The notes: generated from the sequence alone by a model not told the origin. A DNA stretch of 17,238 nt from Dehalococcoidia bacterium (GCA_028715025.1 JAQTLG010000005.1:1-17238); one strand, 5' to 3'. Counted from the first letter of the stretch, positions 1-6,433 are shown. Numbers and translations are program-made.

Positions 1-117
1 GTGATGTCGCAACCCAATCGTTTTCGTTATGACTATCAGGTCTCTTATTTTTACGTGAGTGATCTGGGTGGTGGCTGGACGAAATACCCTGAGCCTACCG
101 ACCATGAGCACTGTTAG
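1..117 (+). CDS. possible C-terminal end of an unknown protein
   Basis: Frame 1 is open from the window edge to TAG at 115-117, giving 38 codons with a mixed, protein-like composition (aromatic-rich start, then DLGGGWTKYPEPTDHEHC). It could be the tail of a rightward gene entering from the left, or a short gene starting at ATG 4. No ribosome binding site can be judged because the upstream sequence is missing. A 38-codon open run can arise by chance. If real, it converges with the leftward operon that ends at the deformylase gene. No family is recognised. Confidence 0.28.
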   Translation: MMSQPNRFRYDYQVSYFYVSDLGGGWTKYPEPTDHEHC

Positions 118-222
118 TTGGCTTGTGTTCTAGAGCACCTTTTCGATGCTTCGTTCGGCTCAGGCATGGCTGCGGTTTGCGAACTCCCACATTTACTCCC
201 TTCTCGCCAGGAGCACCAAAAT

Positions 223-342
223 TTTGCTGGCTGGTTTTCACCTGTTTACCCTGTCTGGCTCTGCACACCTCCATGGTGTTGCCTACGGCTCTACTTAATC
301 GCATTTCACCAGACAGGCTAGCCGTTGTTTTGCACCAGCAAA
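223..342 (-). ncRNA. candidate structured RNA downstream of the deformylase gene
   Basis: The 357 bp left of the deformylase stop contain no convincing leftward gene but have nested complementarity. On the minus strand an outer 8-bp stem (335-342 with 223-230, TTTGCTGG/CCAGCAAA) encloses a 9-bp stem (309-317 with 250-258, CCTGTCTGG/CCAGACAGG). That stem encloses a GCC-GTA-GGC hairpin (281-289) and a 5-bp hairpin (265-279, ACACC/GGTGT). Between the two long stems is GGTGAAAACC (233-242), a 3-bp hairpin capped by a GNRA-type GAAA loop; the GAAA reading favours the minus strand. No known RNA family is recognised. Alternatives are part of a group II intron domain, a 3' UTR element, or chance pairing. 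Confidence 0.38.
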
Positions 343-357
343 GCACCTATTCAGTTG

Positions 358-849
358 TTAATGTACGATCTGGTCACCCAGTAAAATGCCGTCCAGGTGA
401 TCTATTTCATGCTGCAGCGCTCGGGCATAGACATCATGCGCCTTTATCGAAACGTACTTACCGGTCATATCCAGAGCATGCACTTTTATCCACTTATGCC
501 GGCGCGCCTTAAAAGGAGCTTGACCATGTCTGATACTGAGACAGCCTTCCGTGGAAACGTAAGTTTGCTCACTCTTTTTTACAATTTCGGGGTTCGCCAA
601 TAACTGGGGCTGCGCACCGGCCATCACGCAAATCAATCGCATGCACACGCCTATTTGCGGAGCCGCCAGTCCTAACCCCCCTTCTCTCTGTACCGATTTC
701 ATCAGGACCTGGCCCACCCGCTGGACATCATCATCGAAAAGGATGATAGGAACACACTTGGTTCTTAATGCAATATCAGGTACCTGGAGAATGGTATTTT
801 CAACCATCCTTATAAGGTGCAGGGCATTAGCGGGTGTGTTAGTAGTCAA
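358..849 (-). CDS. def: peptide deformylase (phage-type, short C-terminus)
   Basis: Removes the N-formyl group from nascent proteins; a metal-dependent cytoplasmic hydrolase acting at the ribosome exit. All three family motifs are present in order: GLGLAAPQIG (motif 1), EGCLS (motif 2, metal-binding Cys) and QHEIDHLDG (motif 3, two metal-binding His and the catalytic Glu). The N-terminus ILQVPDIALRT matches the usual start of the family. I place the start at TTG 849, which follows AAGGAGAGG at good spacing and lies 10 bp after the SPFH gene's stop; ATG 807 is an alternative with a weaker site. The protein ends soon after motif 3 (HLDGILLGDQIVH), so the C-terminal helix of typical bacterial enzymes is missing. 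Such shortening is known for phage deformylases. Last clear gene of the leftward operon. Confidence 0.93.
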   Translation of the reverse strand: MTTNTPANALHLIRMVENTILQVPDIALRTKCVPIILFDDDVQRVGQVLMKSVQREGGLGLAAPQIGVCMRLICVMAGAQPQLLANPEIVKKSEQTYVSTEGCLSIRHGQAPFKARRHKWIKVHALDMTGKYVSIKAHDVYARALQHEIDHLDGILLGDQIVH

Positions 850-859
850 TTTCCTCTCC

Positions 860-1912
860 TTATTTGATGTAATCGGCGGGTAATATAAACGGGGAATTCG
901 ACGGCAAAACGATAACCTTGGTGCCCGGGGCCAGTTTTTCAGCATAGGTGTATTGGATCAGGTTTTGGCTTAGTGTTACATTAATCAGCTCGTTTGCCTG
1001 CGCTTGTGCCTGGGCGACAGTCAATATCGCCTGCGCTTGACCCTCAGACGTGGTTATAGCGGCGCGTTTTTCGCCCTCAGCCTTTGTTGCAGAGGCATTG
1101 GCGTAACCTACGGCCTCGATGTTAACCTGCTCGGCTATAATGCGTTTCTGTTCCAGAATGTTGCGTTCCGTGGTTACCTGCCGCTCGGCCACCTGCTGTT
1201 TTTCGATGGCCGCCATATACTCGAAAGAGAACTGGATATCGGCAATGTAAATGTCTCTTATTAGAACATGGTACCGCTCGAGATTTTTCGTTAACACATC
1301 AACGGCCTTCTGTCTCAGCTCGCCGCGGCGCGGGAGTATCTCGGTGATTGAGTATTGCGGGGTGACCTCTTTAAGAAAGTCCTGCAGCGCCTTATCGAGG
1401 ACCTTATTGACGAACTCGGAGTTGGCCCCGATAGTCTGGTAAATCTCGTTGACGTATTTACCATCAAAGTTCCAGTTGACATTACCGGTCATGGTAACGG
1501 ACTGCATTTCTTTAGATGCAGCATCGATGTTCTTGAACTCATGAGCCTGCACCCGGGTATCAACCTCGACCACCTTTTCGATGCCGGGCATTATGAAGTT
1601 AAGGCCTTCCTGGGCAATGCGTTCCTCGACGGCGCCGCCCCACATTACCACAACGCCCTTATGCCCCGGCTGCACCGAGGTAGTGCCGGCCGAAATCGTA
1701 AAGCTAACCAGTAATAATAAAACAGCCGCAGCTAAGACTTCCCAGCGATACCGGGGCGCTTTGACTTCAGGTAATCCACTACCAGGGGAGCGCTCATTGT
1801 AGCGCGCAGCGTTTATTACCTTCTCTTTCTTTTGGTAGACCCAATAAAAATAGAGGGCTGTGCCGCCAATGGTAAAGAACATTATGATGAGGCCTATGAT
1901 CTTAAAAAACAT
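860..1912 (-). CDS. SPFH/band 7 (prohibitin-like) membrane protein
   Basis: 350 residues. Two hydrophobic segments (about 4-25 and 59-76) are followed by an SPFH/prohibitin domain (about 80-260) and then a long Ala/Glu/Gln-rich helical region (about 240-320) of the kind that mediates oligomerisation. The stretch from VQPGHKGVVVMWGG to LNFIMPGIEKVVEVDTRVQ is typical of prohibitins, as is YAEKLAPGTKVIVLPSNSPF near the end. Family members form large membrane rings and often regulate membrane proteases such as FtsH or organise membrane domains. The start ATG follows AAAGGAGGAG. The deformylase gene begins 10 bp after the stop, so the two are probably co-translated. Its role in this element is unknown; membrane remodelling or protection of a membrane protein is inference. 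Confidence 0.9.
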   Translation of the reverse strand: MFFKIIGLIIMFFTIGGTALYFYWVYQKKEKVINAARYNERSPGSGLPEVKAPRYRWEVLAAAVLLLLVSFTISAGTTSVQPGHKGVVVMWGGAVEERIAQEGLNFIMPGIEKVVEVDTRVQAHEFKNIDAASKEMQSVTMTGNVNWNFDGKYVNEIYQTIGANSEFVNKVLDKALQDFLKEVTPQYSITEILPRRGELRQKAVDVLTKNLERYHVLIRDIYIADIQFSFEYMAAIEKQQVAERQVTTERNILEQKRIIAEQVNIEAVGYANASATKAEGEKRAAITTSEGQAQAILTVAQAQAQANELINVTLSQNLIQYTYAEKLAPGTKVIVLPSNSPFILPADYIK

Positions 1913-1924
1913 TTACTCCTCCTT

Positions 1925-2161
1925 TTAAAAATCGTCGTCCGATTGTGCTACCGGGCTGGTTTTAACCGGCTCTTGCCTGCGTGATTTCCTTTTATCATCG
2001 ACGGGCTTTTTCTCTGGTTCGGCCGGCACCGAGCCGACCCCGGATACAGTCGGCCCCATGCCCGGTAGTTCGTTCCAGGTAGCGCGGCAACTGCACTTGA
2101 AAAACCCTGTACCCGGCACCGGCAACATGGTGCCCTTGCCCTTACAACTCCAGCAATCCAT
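1925..2161 (-). CDS. small zinc-finger protein with acidic DDDF tail
   Basis: 78 residues. The N-terminus carries CWSCKGKG and, about 20 residues on, KCSCRATW, giving a CxxC...CxC zinc-binding pattern resembling DnaJ-type or zinc-ribbon elements. The middle is Pro/Gly-rich, then comes a Lys/Arg-rich stretch (KKPVDDKRKSRR), and the protein ends SDDDF. The acidic tail capped by Phe resembles the protein-docking tails of SSB and phage single-strand DNA-binding proteins; the DnaB-like protein of this operon ends EDDEF. It starts 2 bp after the RuvC-like gene's stop, with GGAGGTGA lying inside the end of that gene. No family is recognised. A replisome or recombination accessory role is inferred from context and tail. 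Confidence 0.8.
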   Translation of the reverse strand: MDCWSCKGKGTMLPVPGTGFFKCSCRATWNELPGMGPTVSGVGSVPAEPEKKPVDDKRKSRRQEPVKTSPVAQSDDDF

Positions 2162-2163
2162 CC

Positions 2164-2634
2164 TTATTCACCTCCATAACGGGCGATTAATATCGCATCA
2201 GCCCGTCCTATATCCTTTTTCAAGGCCAGGTCTGCGTCCGGATAAAGCATCTGGGCTTTGGTTCGAGCCATATCCTTGTCGGACCCCAGTAGTCCAATGC
2301 GTTTTTTCCATTTAGCAGCCGGGCATAAAATAACCGGTATTAATAAGGCAGCGGCAACTCCCAGGATGATCCCGTAGGAAACGCCGAAGTTAAACATCGA
2401 GGTAACCCCTTGCCCCGGGCGCGCCGACACTTGCTCGAGGTGAATCTCTATTTTCTCGTGGTCTGCGCTTTCTACGTACCCCTGCAGGATGTCACGGACC
2501 TGTGCGGCATTCACTTGCCGCTTGTGCTTGCCGGCGGCCATGGTCGGCATATCAGCTACTTCTTTTAACTGATTGTCGCGCAGCAGCACGATCGCCCCTT
2601 CCAGCCCGGGATCAATTCCGATTACGTACGTCAT
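2164..2634 (-). CDS. RuvC-like Holliday junction resolvase
   Basis: 156 residues with the RNase H-like fold of the RuvC family. VIGIDPGLEGA carries the first catalytic Asp (D8), IHLEQV carries the second acidic residue (E67), and the C-terminal GRADAILIARY carries D146, with D141 just before it. The block ARPGQGVTSMFNFGVSYGIILG is typical of phage and bacterial RuvC-like resolvases and contains the helix that contacts DNA. These enzymes cut four-way junctions during recombination or before packaging. No RuvA or RuvB is seen. Start ATG 2634 overlaps the TGA of the upstream 48-residue zinc-ribbon gene (ATGA). Length is close to the 150-170 residues usual for the family. Confidence 0.92.
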   Translation of the reverse strand: MTYVIGIDPGLEGAIVLLRDNQLKEVADMPTMAAGKHKRQVNAAQVRDILQGYVESADHEKIEIHLEQVSARPGQGVTSMFNFGVSYGIILGVAAALLIPVILCPAAKWKKRIGLLGSDKDMARTKAQMLYPDADLALKKDIGRADAILIARYGGE

Positions 2635-2777
2635 TTAAATAAATATCCTGTTAAAGGGTTACTCCTCAGGACACCCAGGCACCCTTTGCAATACTGGCCA
2701 CCGCGGCGACGATGTACCCGCTCGAATTTACCCTTGCAGCGAGAACAGCCCTTGTTTTTACTTTTTTCTTTAACCAT
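2631..2777 (-). CDS. 48-residue zinc-ribbon protein
   Basis: A short gene. The product is strongly basic and carries CSRC (residues 11-14) and CKGC (30-33), a CX2C-X15-CX2C zinc-ribbon or treble-clef pattern. It starts at ATG 2777 behind GACAGGAAAGGG, a good ribosome binding site. Its TGA overlaps the ATG of the RuvC-like gene by 4 bp, which argues for translational coupling and a real gene. The basic, metal-binding character suggests nucleic-acid binding. Its true role is unknown; small zinc ribbons like this are common in phage replication operons. Confidence 0.75.
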   Translation of the reverse strand: MVKEKSKNKGCSRCKGKFERVHRRRGGQYCKGCLGVLRSNPLTGYLFK

Positions 2778-2936
2778 TCGCCCTTTCCTGTCTTATAATT
2801 TCCAGAGTCCTAATCTCTGGCTAACGAAATCTTATTTGGGTAGGGGCAGGCTGGTGGACTGCCTTCTCCAAAACTGTTTGCCTGTTATCCACATTTTGCC
2901 TAGTGGTTTCACAAACCCACACCTGCCCCATTCCCC
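2778..2936 (-). other. structured non-coding region between tRNA-like element and zinc-ribbon gene
   Basis: No gene is supported here on either strand. The segment is rich in complementarity: 8-bp GGGGCAGG/CCTGCCCC (2843-2850 with 2922-2929); an inner hairpin GTGGTTT-CAC-AAACCCAC (2903-2920, one bulge); a local stem GGCAG/CTGCC (2845-2849 with 2859-2863) that competes with the long stem for the same bases; and a 6-bp, 7-nt-loop hairpin CCAGAG/CTCTGG (2802-2820) upstream of the zinc-ribbon gene's ribosome binding site. The two competing pairings could form a switch or attenuator, but there is no U-tract. I tried to fold the 2843-2929 element as a tRNA on both strands and could not. Confidence 0.35.
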
Positions 2937-3043
2937 TGCTGGCTAAGGATTTGCACCTTAGATGATATTTAGTGGTAGTTGTAAATATCTTATACAGGTC
3001 TACTCGTACACCTTTTAAGCGACTACCTATTCCGCCACCAGCA
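2937..3043 (-). tRNA. tRNA-Leu-like element, aberrant (possible pseudo-tRNA)
   Basis: The minus strand shows most parts of a class II tRNA. Acceptor: TGCTGG/CCAGCA plus a T-G pair. D-arm: GCGGAATAGGTAGTCGC (3035-3019), very like tRNA-Leu. Variable arm: long and perfect, GATATTTA/TAAATATC (2989-2964, 8 bp, 10-nt loop). T-arm: TAAGG-TGCAAAT-CCTTA (2960-2944). The anticodon part is wrong: about 29 nt stand where some 19 are expected, the only strong inner stem is AGGT/ACCT, and it has a 10-nt loop with no standard 7-nt anticodon loop. The linker between acceptor and D-arm is also 1 nt short. It may be a decayed tRNA, a tRNA with an insertion, or a tRNA mimic. No anticodon is assigned. Confidence 0.45.
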
Positions 3044-3047
3044 TTAT

Positions 3048-3398
3048 TTATTCTTTACTTTTCCCTCCTCTTGTTCGGTCGGCTTCCTTACAGAGATTCT
3101 CCCAGTCGACGTCGATCTCCTGCTGCTGCACCATAGCGATCATCTTGATATAAACCGCGCAGTGCTCGCAGTAACCTTTGTTGCAGTTCTGGTCTGCGTA
3201 ATAACACTGCCCGGGATAAAACTCGCGGAACCCTGCCCTCGCATCGGTCAGCTCGGTCATTTTGGTTTCCAGCGCCTTATTAAACTGTTCGCGCACAACA
3301 GGGGTCATTTTCTCCAGCAGTATATTGAGCTCCTCGAGGTTACAGCTCTGCCTGGTGAGTATCTGCCGGCACTGTGCTTTATGATCTAGTTCTGTCAT
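3048..3398 (-). CDS. Cys-rich hypothetical protein
   Basis: 116 residues. The N-terminal half (to about residue 60) is predicted helical and charged (LEELNILLEKMTPVVREQFNKAL). The middle is Cys-rich, with CYYADQNCNKGYCEHC (about 65-80), a cluster that could bind zinc or an Fe-S cluster. The C-terminus is charged and ends KSKE. Start ATG 3398 overlaps the stop of the helicase gene (ATGA), so it is translationally coupled to it and may be a partner. No family is recognised. A large non-coding gap follows its stop. Confidence 0.75.
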   Translation of the reverse strand: MTELDHKAQCRQILTRQSCNLEELNILLEKMTPVVREQFNKALETKMTELTDARAGFREFYPGQCYYADQNCNKGYCEHCAVYIKMIAMVQQQEIDVDWENLCKEADRTRGGKSKE

Positions 3399-4993
3399 AG
3401 CGGATAAGCCTCGTAATTATCGGGGGAAATTAAATCGACCTCGTTTTTAGCCCGGGTAACCGCAACATAGAAGACGCGATGCTCTTCGTCGGGTCTTTTC
3501 TCAAGATTTTCATAAGGACTACGGGTTAAATCGAGTCCCAGTAATACTCGATCAGCTTCGAGCCCCTTAACACTATGAATAGTCCCCAGCTGTAGCTTGG
3601 GAGGGTCCAGTAATGCCTTGCTGCCGAATTTACTCACTACCTTTTGCAGATAGGCGCGCTCGACCGCCGGCAGCTTAATAATCTCCAGGTATTGATTCTG
3701 GCGCAGGGCATCCATGAACGACGGTTGGAAACCGAGTAACGGTAATGCCCGGTCATCTATTTTTAACGAGGGGCTCTCGGCAGCCTTATTAGTTATGGCT
3801 GTCTTGGCTCCGCGCTCCATGAAGCCGCGCTGGGGAACGTATTCCATCATCCGTTCGACTTCACCAATGTAAACTGATTCGCCGGCGGCCAACCGAATCA
3901 TGGTGGCCACCGATTCGCCGGCTATCTTGGTAAGCGGACTTTCTTTCCCGCGCCTGGTAATAAACGGGATGCCCTTATCCATGAGATGCTTGTAAAACAG
4001 GCTCACCTGGTAACGGGTGCGGAATAACGCAAAGGTTGTGCCGGGATAATTCTCCAGATCGAAACTGACTAACGGGCTTCGCTTCGTTACGCCGGGCTCA
4101 ACCGTGGGAACAAACTCGTCATTGGGATAGCGAGAGCGCATTCTCTGGACAACCTTGCGGGATAGCTCATAAACCGCCTGGCTGCACCGGTGTGACTGCT
4201 TTAGCGCCACTTCCTGGTCAGCCTTGAGGTCGATGAATAAATTGGCGTCCGCTCCCATGAACGAATAGATGGCCTGATAAGGATCGGCGGCAAAGTAAGC
4301 TCGCTCGGATGCCGATGCCCATAACTTGGCTACTTCGAATAACAGTCTGGATGAATCCTGTTGCTCATCGAAAAAGCAGGCTTTCATACCAGGCGGTACC
4401 AGTCGTCGTTGCAGTACGGCAGCCAGCATGTCCTGGAAATCCCATAAGCCTTTGTCGTTTTTATATTTGGTGCGCTGTTCCATGTACCAGGTTAATGAGT
4501 TGCCATTAAAATTATCAGGTGTGGTTACCTGGCGTGAAACGAAAGACGCGTAAGCCTTTTTGAAATCCGGCTCCATAGTATGCGCCCACCAGGCAATAAA
4601 AGCCTCAGAGTAATCACCCAGCGTCACCAGGGTGGTGTCAATTATATCTTGCTCGGTATTATCGCGACGGTGTGTGTCCAGCGAATATTCATATCTGACG
4701 GTCTTCCCGAACTCTTCTAATTTTTTACCGGTAAAGATAGCCTCGCGATCCAACCCGAGCAGCCGGTAACAGATGGCATGGATGGTGGCGAAGTTTTCGA
4801 AGTCGCTGTCAACGAACTGTGGAAAGGCTACCATGGCCCGGTCACGGCCTTCATAAGAAGCTGCCCGGGAAAAGGAGGCATACAGTACTTCCTGAGGCAA
4901 GACGCCGCGGGAAAGCTCCGCCGCAATCCGTTTAAGCATCCAAGTGGTCTTACCAGTGCCCGGGGGACCGACCACTTTGGTAGTAGCTGTCAT
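3395..4993 (-). CDS. UvrD/Rep-like superfamily 1A DNA helicase
   Basis: 532 residues with a full set of SF1A motifs: Walker A GPPGTGKTT (9-17); motif Ia region FSRAA; Walker B FFDEQQD (207-213; the DEQQD form is seen in UvrD-like proteins); motif III AADPYQAIYSF (235-245); motif IV QSHRCS (266-271); motif V GTIHSVKGLEADRV (470-483); motif VI VFYVAVTRAKNEV (507-519). It should unwind DNA 3' to 5' using ATP in replication, recombination or repair. At 532 residues it is shorter than the 650-720 of UvrD/PcrA, implying reduced 1B/2B insertions. ATG 4993 follows the repeat array directly and its first codons (ACT ACC) contribute one more TACTAC copy. Its TGA overlaps the next start. Confidence 0.94.
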   Translation of the reverse strand: MTATTKVVGPPGTGKTTWMLKRIAAELSRGVLPQEVLYASFSRAASYEGRDRAMVAFPQFVDSDFENFATIHAICYRLLGLDREAIFTGKKLEEFGKTVRYEYSLDTHRRDNTEQDIIDTTLVTLGDYSEAFIAWWAHTMEPDFKKAYASFVSRQVTTPDNFNGNSLTWYMEQRTKYKNDKGLWDFQDMLAAVLQRRLVPPGMKACFFDEQQDSSRLLFEVAKLWASASERAYFAADPYQAIYSFMGADANLFIDLKADQEVALKQSHRCSQAVYELSRKVVQRMRSRYPNDEFVPTVEPGVTKRSPLVSFDLENYPGTTFALFRTRYQVSLFYKHLMDKGIPFITRRGKESPLTKIAGESVATMIRLAAGESVYIGEVERMMEYVPQRGFMERGAKTAITNKAAESPSLKIDDRALPLLGFQPSFMDALRQNQYLEIIKLPAVERAYLQKVVSKFGSKALLDPPKLQLGTIHSVKGLEADRVLLGLDLTRSPYENLEKRPDEEHRVFYVAVTRAKNEVDLISPDNYEAYPL

Positions 4994-5334
4994 AGAACCT
5001 CCAGGCTACTACCGTTACTACCAATTATGGTTTTTAGGGCCAAAATGGACCACTTAGTAGTAACGTAGTAACCAAAAACGCCTTTTAATATTGCGCCGCG
5101 GTTCGCCGCATTCTTTTCCTGCTGGCGCCTTACTACCTTACTACTGTTTTCCCCTTTATATATAAGGCGTAGTAACTTGGTAGTAGCAAAGTAGTAACTC
5201 CGCGAACCGTTAGATAATCTCAAAAACAGCCATTTGTAGTAAGTAGTAGCGTAGTAACCATTTTCAGAAAAAATATCGCCCTGGATTTTCCTATATATAT
5301 AGGGGAATTTACTACCCGACTTAAAATTCATCAT
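4990..5334 (-). CDS. doubtful ORF coincident with the repeat array
   Basis: An open frame of 114-115 residues (154 if read from 5454) spans the gap between the DnaB-like and helicase genes. In its favour: the ATGATG at 5334-5329 overlaps the upstream gene's end, and its TGA overlaps the helicase ATG. Against it: the product is dominated by YY, TT, LL, VV and SS pairs, because the DNA repeat TACTAC/GTAGTA is read in different frames at different copies. The repeat is therefore conserved as DNA, not as peptide. The ribosome binding site is weak and composition is unlike the neighbours. I consider it most likely non-coding or only incidentally translated. Confidence 0.22.
   Translation of the reverse strand: MMNFKSGSKFPYIYRKIQGDIFSENGYYATTYYKWLFLRLSNGSRSYYFATTKLLRLIYKGENSSKVVRRQQEKNAANRGAILKGVFGYYVTTKWSILALKTIIGSNGSSLEVL
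5007..5315. repeat. GTAGTAAC repeat array with AT palindromes (candidate origin or regulator-binding array)
   Basis: Thirteen copies of GTAGTA in both orientations lie in about 310 bp, mostly extended as GTAGTAAC, GTAGTAAG or GTAGTAGC. Plus-orientation copies start at 5057, 5065, 5169, 5180, 5191, 5236, 5243 and 5251; inverted copies at 5007, 5016, 5131, 5139 and 5310. They come in clusters of two or three with 7-11 bp spacing; the 5169/5180/5191 trio is exactly 11 bp apart. Two AT palindromes interleave: CCTTTATATATAAGG (5153-5167) and the perfect CCTATATATATAGG (5290-5303). An inverted CGGTTCGC/GCGAACCG pair (5099-5106, 5202-5209) flanks the centre. Iterons plus AT-rich palindromes between replication genes suggest a replication origin. 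Confidence 0.62.
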
Positions 5335-6433
5335 CTTCTTTTTGTGGATTATCAGTTCCGCCCACCGGTGTCGCGTCGGTCGCGGTATTCTCCATAGTAA
5401 TTTTGTTATGGTCAGGATTATCTGAGCCAAATTCCAAGTCATGAGCAAAATCAACCGGTAAACACTTTAATTTTAAAGGCATTCTAACTGTGCCCACCTT
5501 AAATTGGTGTGCTGTTGCTCCCCAGTCCAGCATCATAGTCCATACCAAATCCCAGGCGACCGGGCGCGCCACCTCTTTCTTTAATGCCTTCATGAGAGGC
5601 GTTGGTTGAAAACACCAGTATTCTGCGCCATTGATAGTTCCCACATAAAAGCAGCCACCTTGAATTTGGGACACCTCGGTGCCCTCGCCTTTATTTTGGA
5701 AATGGCGTAGCACTGCTAGCTTAACCTCCGCGTCAAGTGATGTATCTGCCGGCGCCTCTATCTTCTGTGCCGCGGCCATCAGTTTATTGATGGTATTATC
5801 CCAGACAGCCTGGTTTCCTTGTATCGTAGGCTTCCAGTCCAGGGTGGTCATTACCTGCAGGGCGAACTTCTCTTTATTTGCGAAGATCTCAGGAGTGGTT
5901 TTCATGTCTTGGCCATTGACGCTTATTACGTAATGAGGCGGTTGTGTTTTGATTATGCGGAGGTTAGACAGCTCCAGTGTTTTGATTGACGACCGCTGGA
6001 CACTGTGTAGTAGCTGCATTGCCTTATCAAGATCGTTAGCCGGGTCGTTTTTGATGTCATAACCCAACCCAGATATTTGATCGGCTATCTGGATCAGTCG
6101 CCGCTTGGCGGCCAGCTTCGTTACGATATCCGCATAGACATCGACGTCCAGGGATTGAGGGCAAACTCCAATGAGGTGTGATAAGTAGGCGGCCCCGCCA
6201 CAAACCTCAAGTTTTTTCCGCGCGTTCAATTCCTGGGCGACGTTAATCTGGTTGATTTTTTCAGAGTTATTCCTGAGGGCCTTCATGACATCGAAGACGA
6301 ACATATTGCGCTCAGAAAAGAAGTCGGCCGGCATGAGGCCATCGATCTTGTCGATGGCCTCAGAATCGATTAATATCGAGCCGAGCACTGACTCTTCAGC
6401 GTTGATGTCGTAGGGCGGTAGGCGGCCGGTCAT
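5321..6433 (-). CDS. DnaB N-terminal-domain protein lacking the helicase motor
   Basis: 370 residues. Positions about 5-125 match the DnaB N-terminal domain: LPPYDINAEESVLGSILID, PADFFSERNMFVFDVM, GGAAYLSHLIG and VYADIVTKLAAKRRLIQIADQI. A linker-helix-like DLDKAMQLLHSVQRSS (134-149) follows. Where DnaB would begin its RecA-type ATPase there is no Walker A or B. Instead there is an unrelated region (about 160-345) ending in a possible winged helix (WDLVWTMMLDWGATAHQFKVG), then a low-complexity acidic tail ending KEDDEF. In DnaB the N-terminal domain binds primase and the loader, so this may be an adaptor that recruits host replication proteins, or a primase-associated protein. Its ATG shares one base with the previous stop (TAATG). 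Domain assignment is good; function is inference. Confidence 0.82.
   Translation of the reverse strand: MTGRLPPYDINAEESVLGSILIDSEAIDKIDGLMPADFFSERNMFVFDVMKALRNNSEKINQINVAQELNARKKLEVCGGAAYLSHLIGVCPQSLDVDVYADIVTKLAAKRRLIQIADQISGLGYDIKNDPANDLDKAMQLLHSVQRSSIKTLELSNLRIIKTQPPHYVISVNGQDMKTTPEIFANKEKFALQVMTTLDWKPTIQGNQAVWDNTINKLMAAAQKIEAPADTSLDAEVKLAVLRHFQNKGEGTEVSQIQGGCFYVGTINGAEYWCFQPTPLMKALKKEVARPVAWDLVWTMMLDWGATAHQFKVGTVRMPLKLKCLPVDFAHDLEFGSDNPDHNKITMENTATDATPVGGTDNPQKEDDEF

Noticed and set aside
95..346. 83-codon open frame on the minus strand beyond the deformylase gene
   Set aside because: It has no ribosome binding site, starts with GTG, its product is unlike any family I know, and the same DNA folds into nested perfect stems, so a structured RNA is the better reading.
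2843..2929. Second tRNA gene next to the tRNA-Leu-like element
   Set aside because: The 8-bp terminal stem resembles an acceptor, but no D-arm, anticodon arm or T-arm of proper size can be placed on either strand.
5007..5315. CRISPR array
   Set aside because: The repeat unit is 6-8 bp, occurs in both orientations and has 1-60 bp irregular spacing with no cas genes; this fits iterons or binding sites, not CRISPR.
5335..5454. Upstream extension of the frame across the repeat array (start at 5454)
   Set aside because: It lies wholly inside the 3' part of the DnaB-like gene in another frame and has no supporting start signal.
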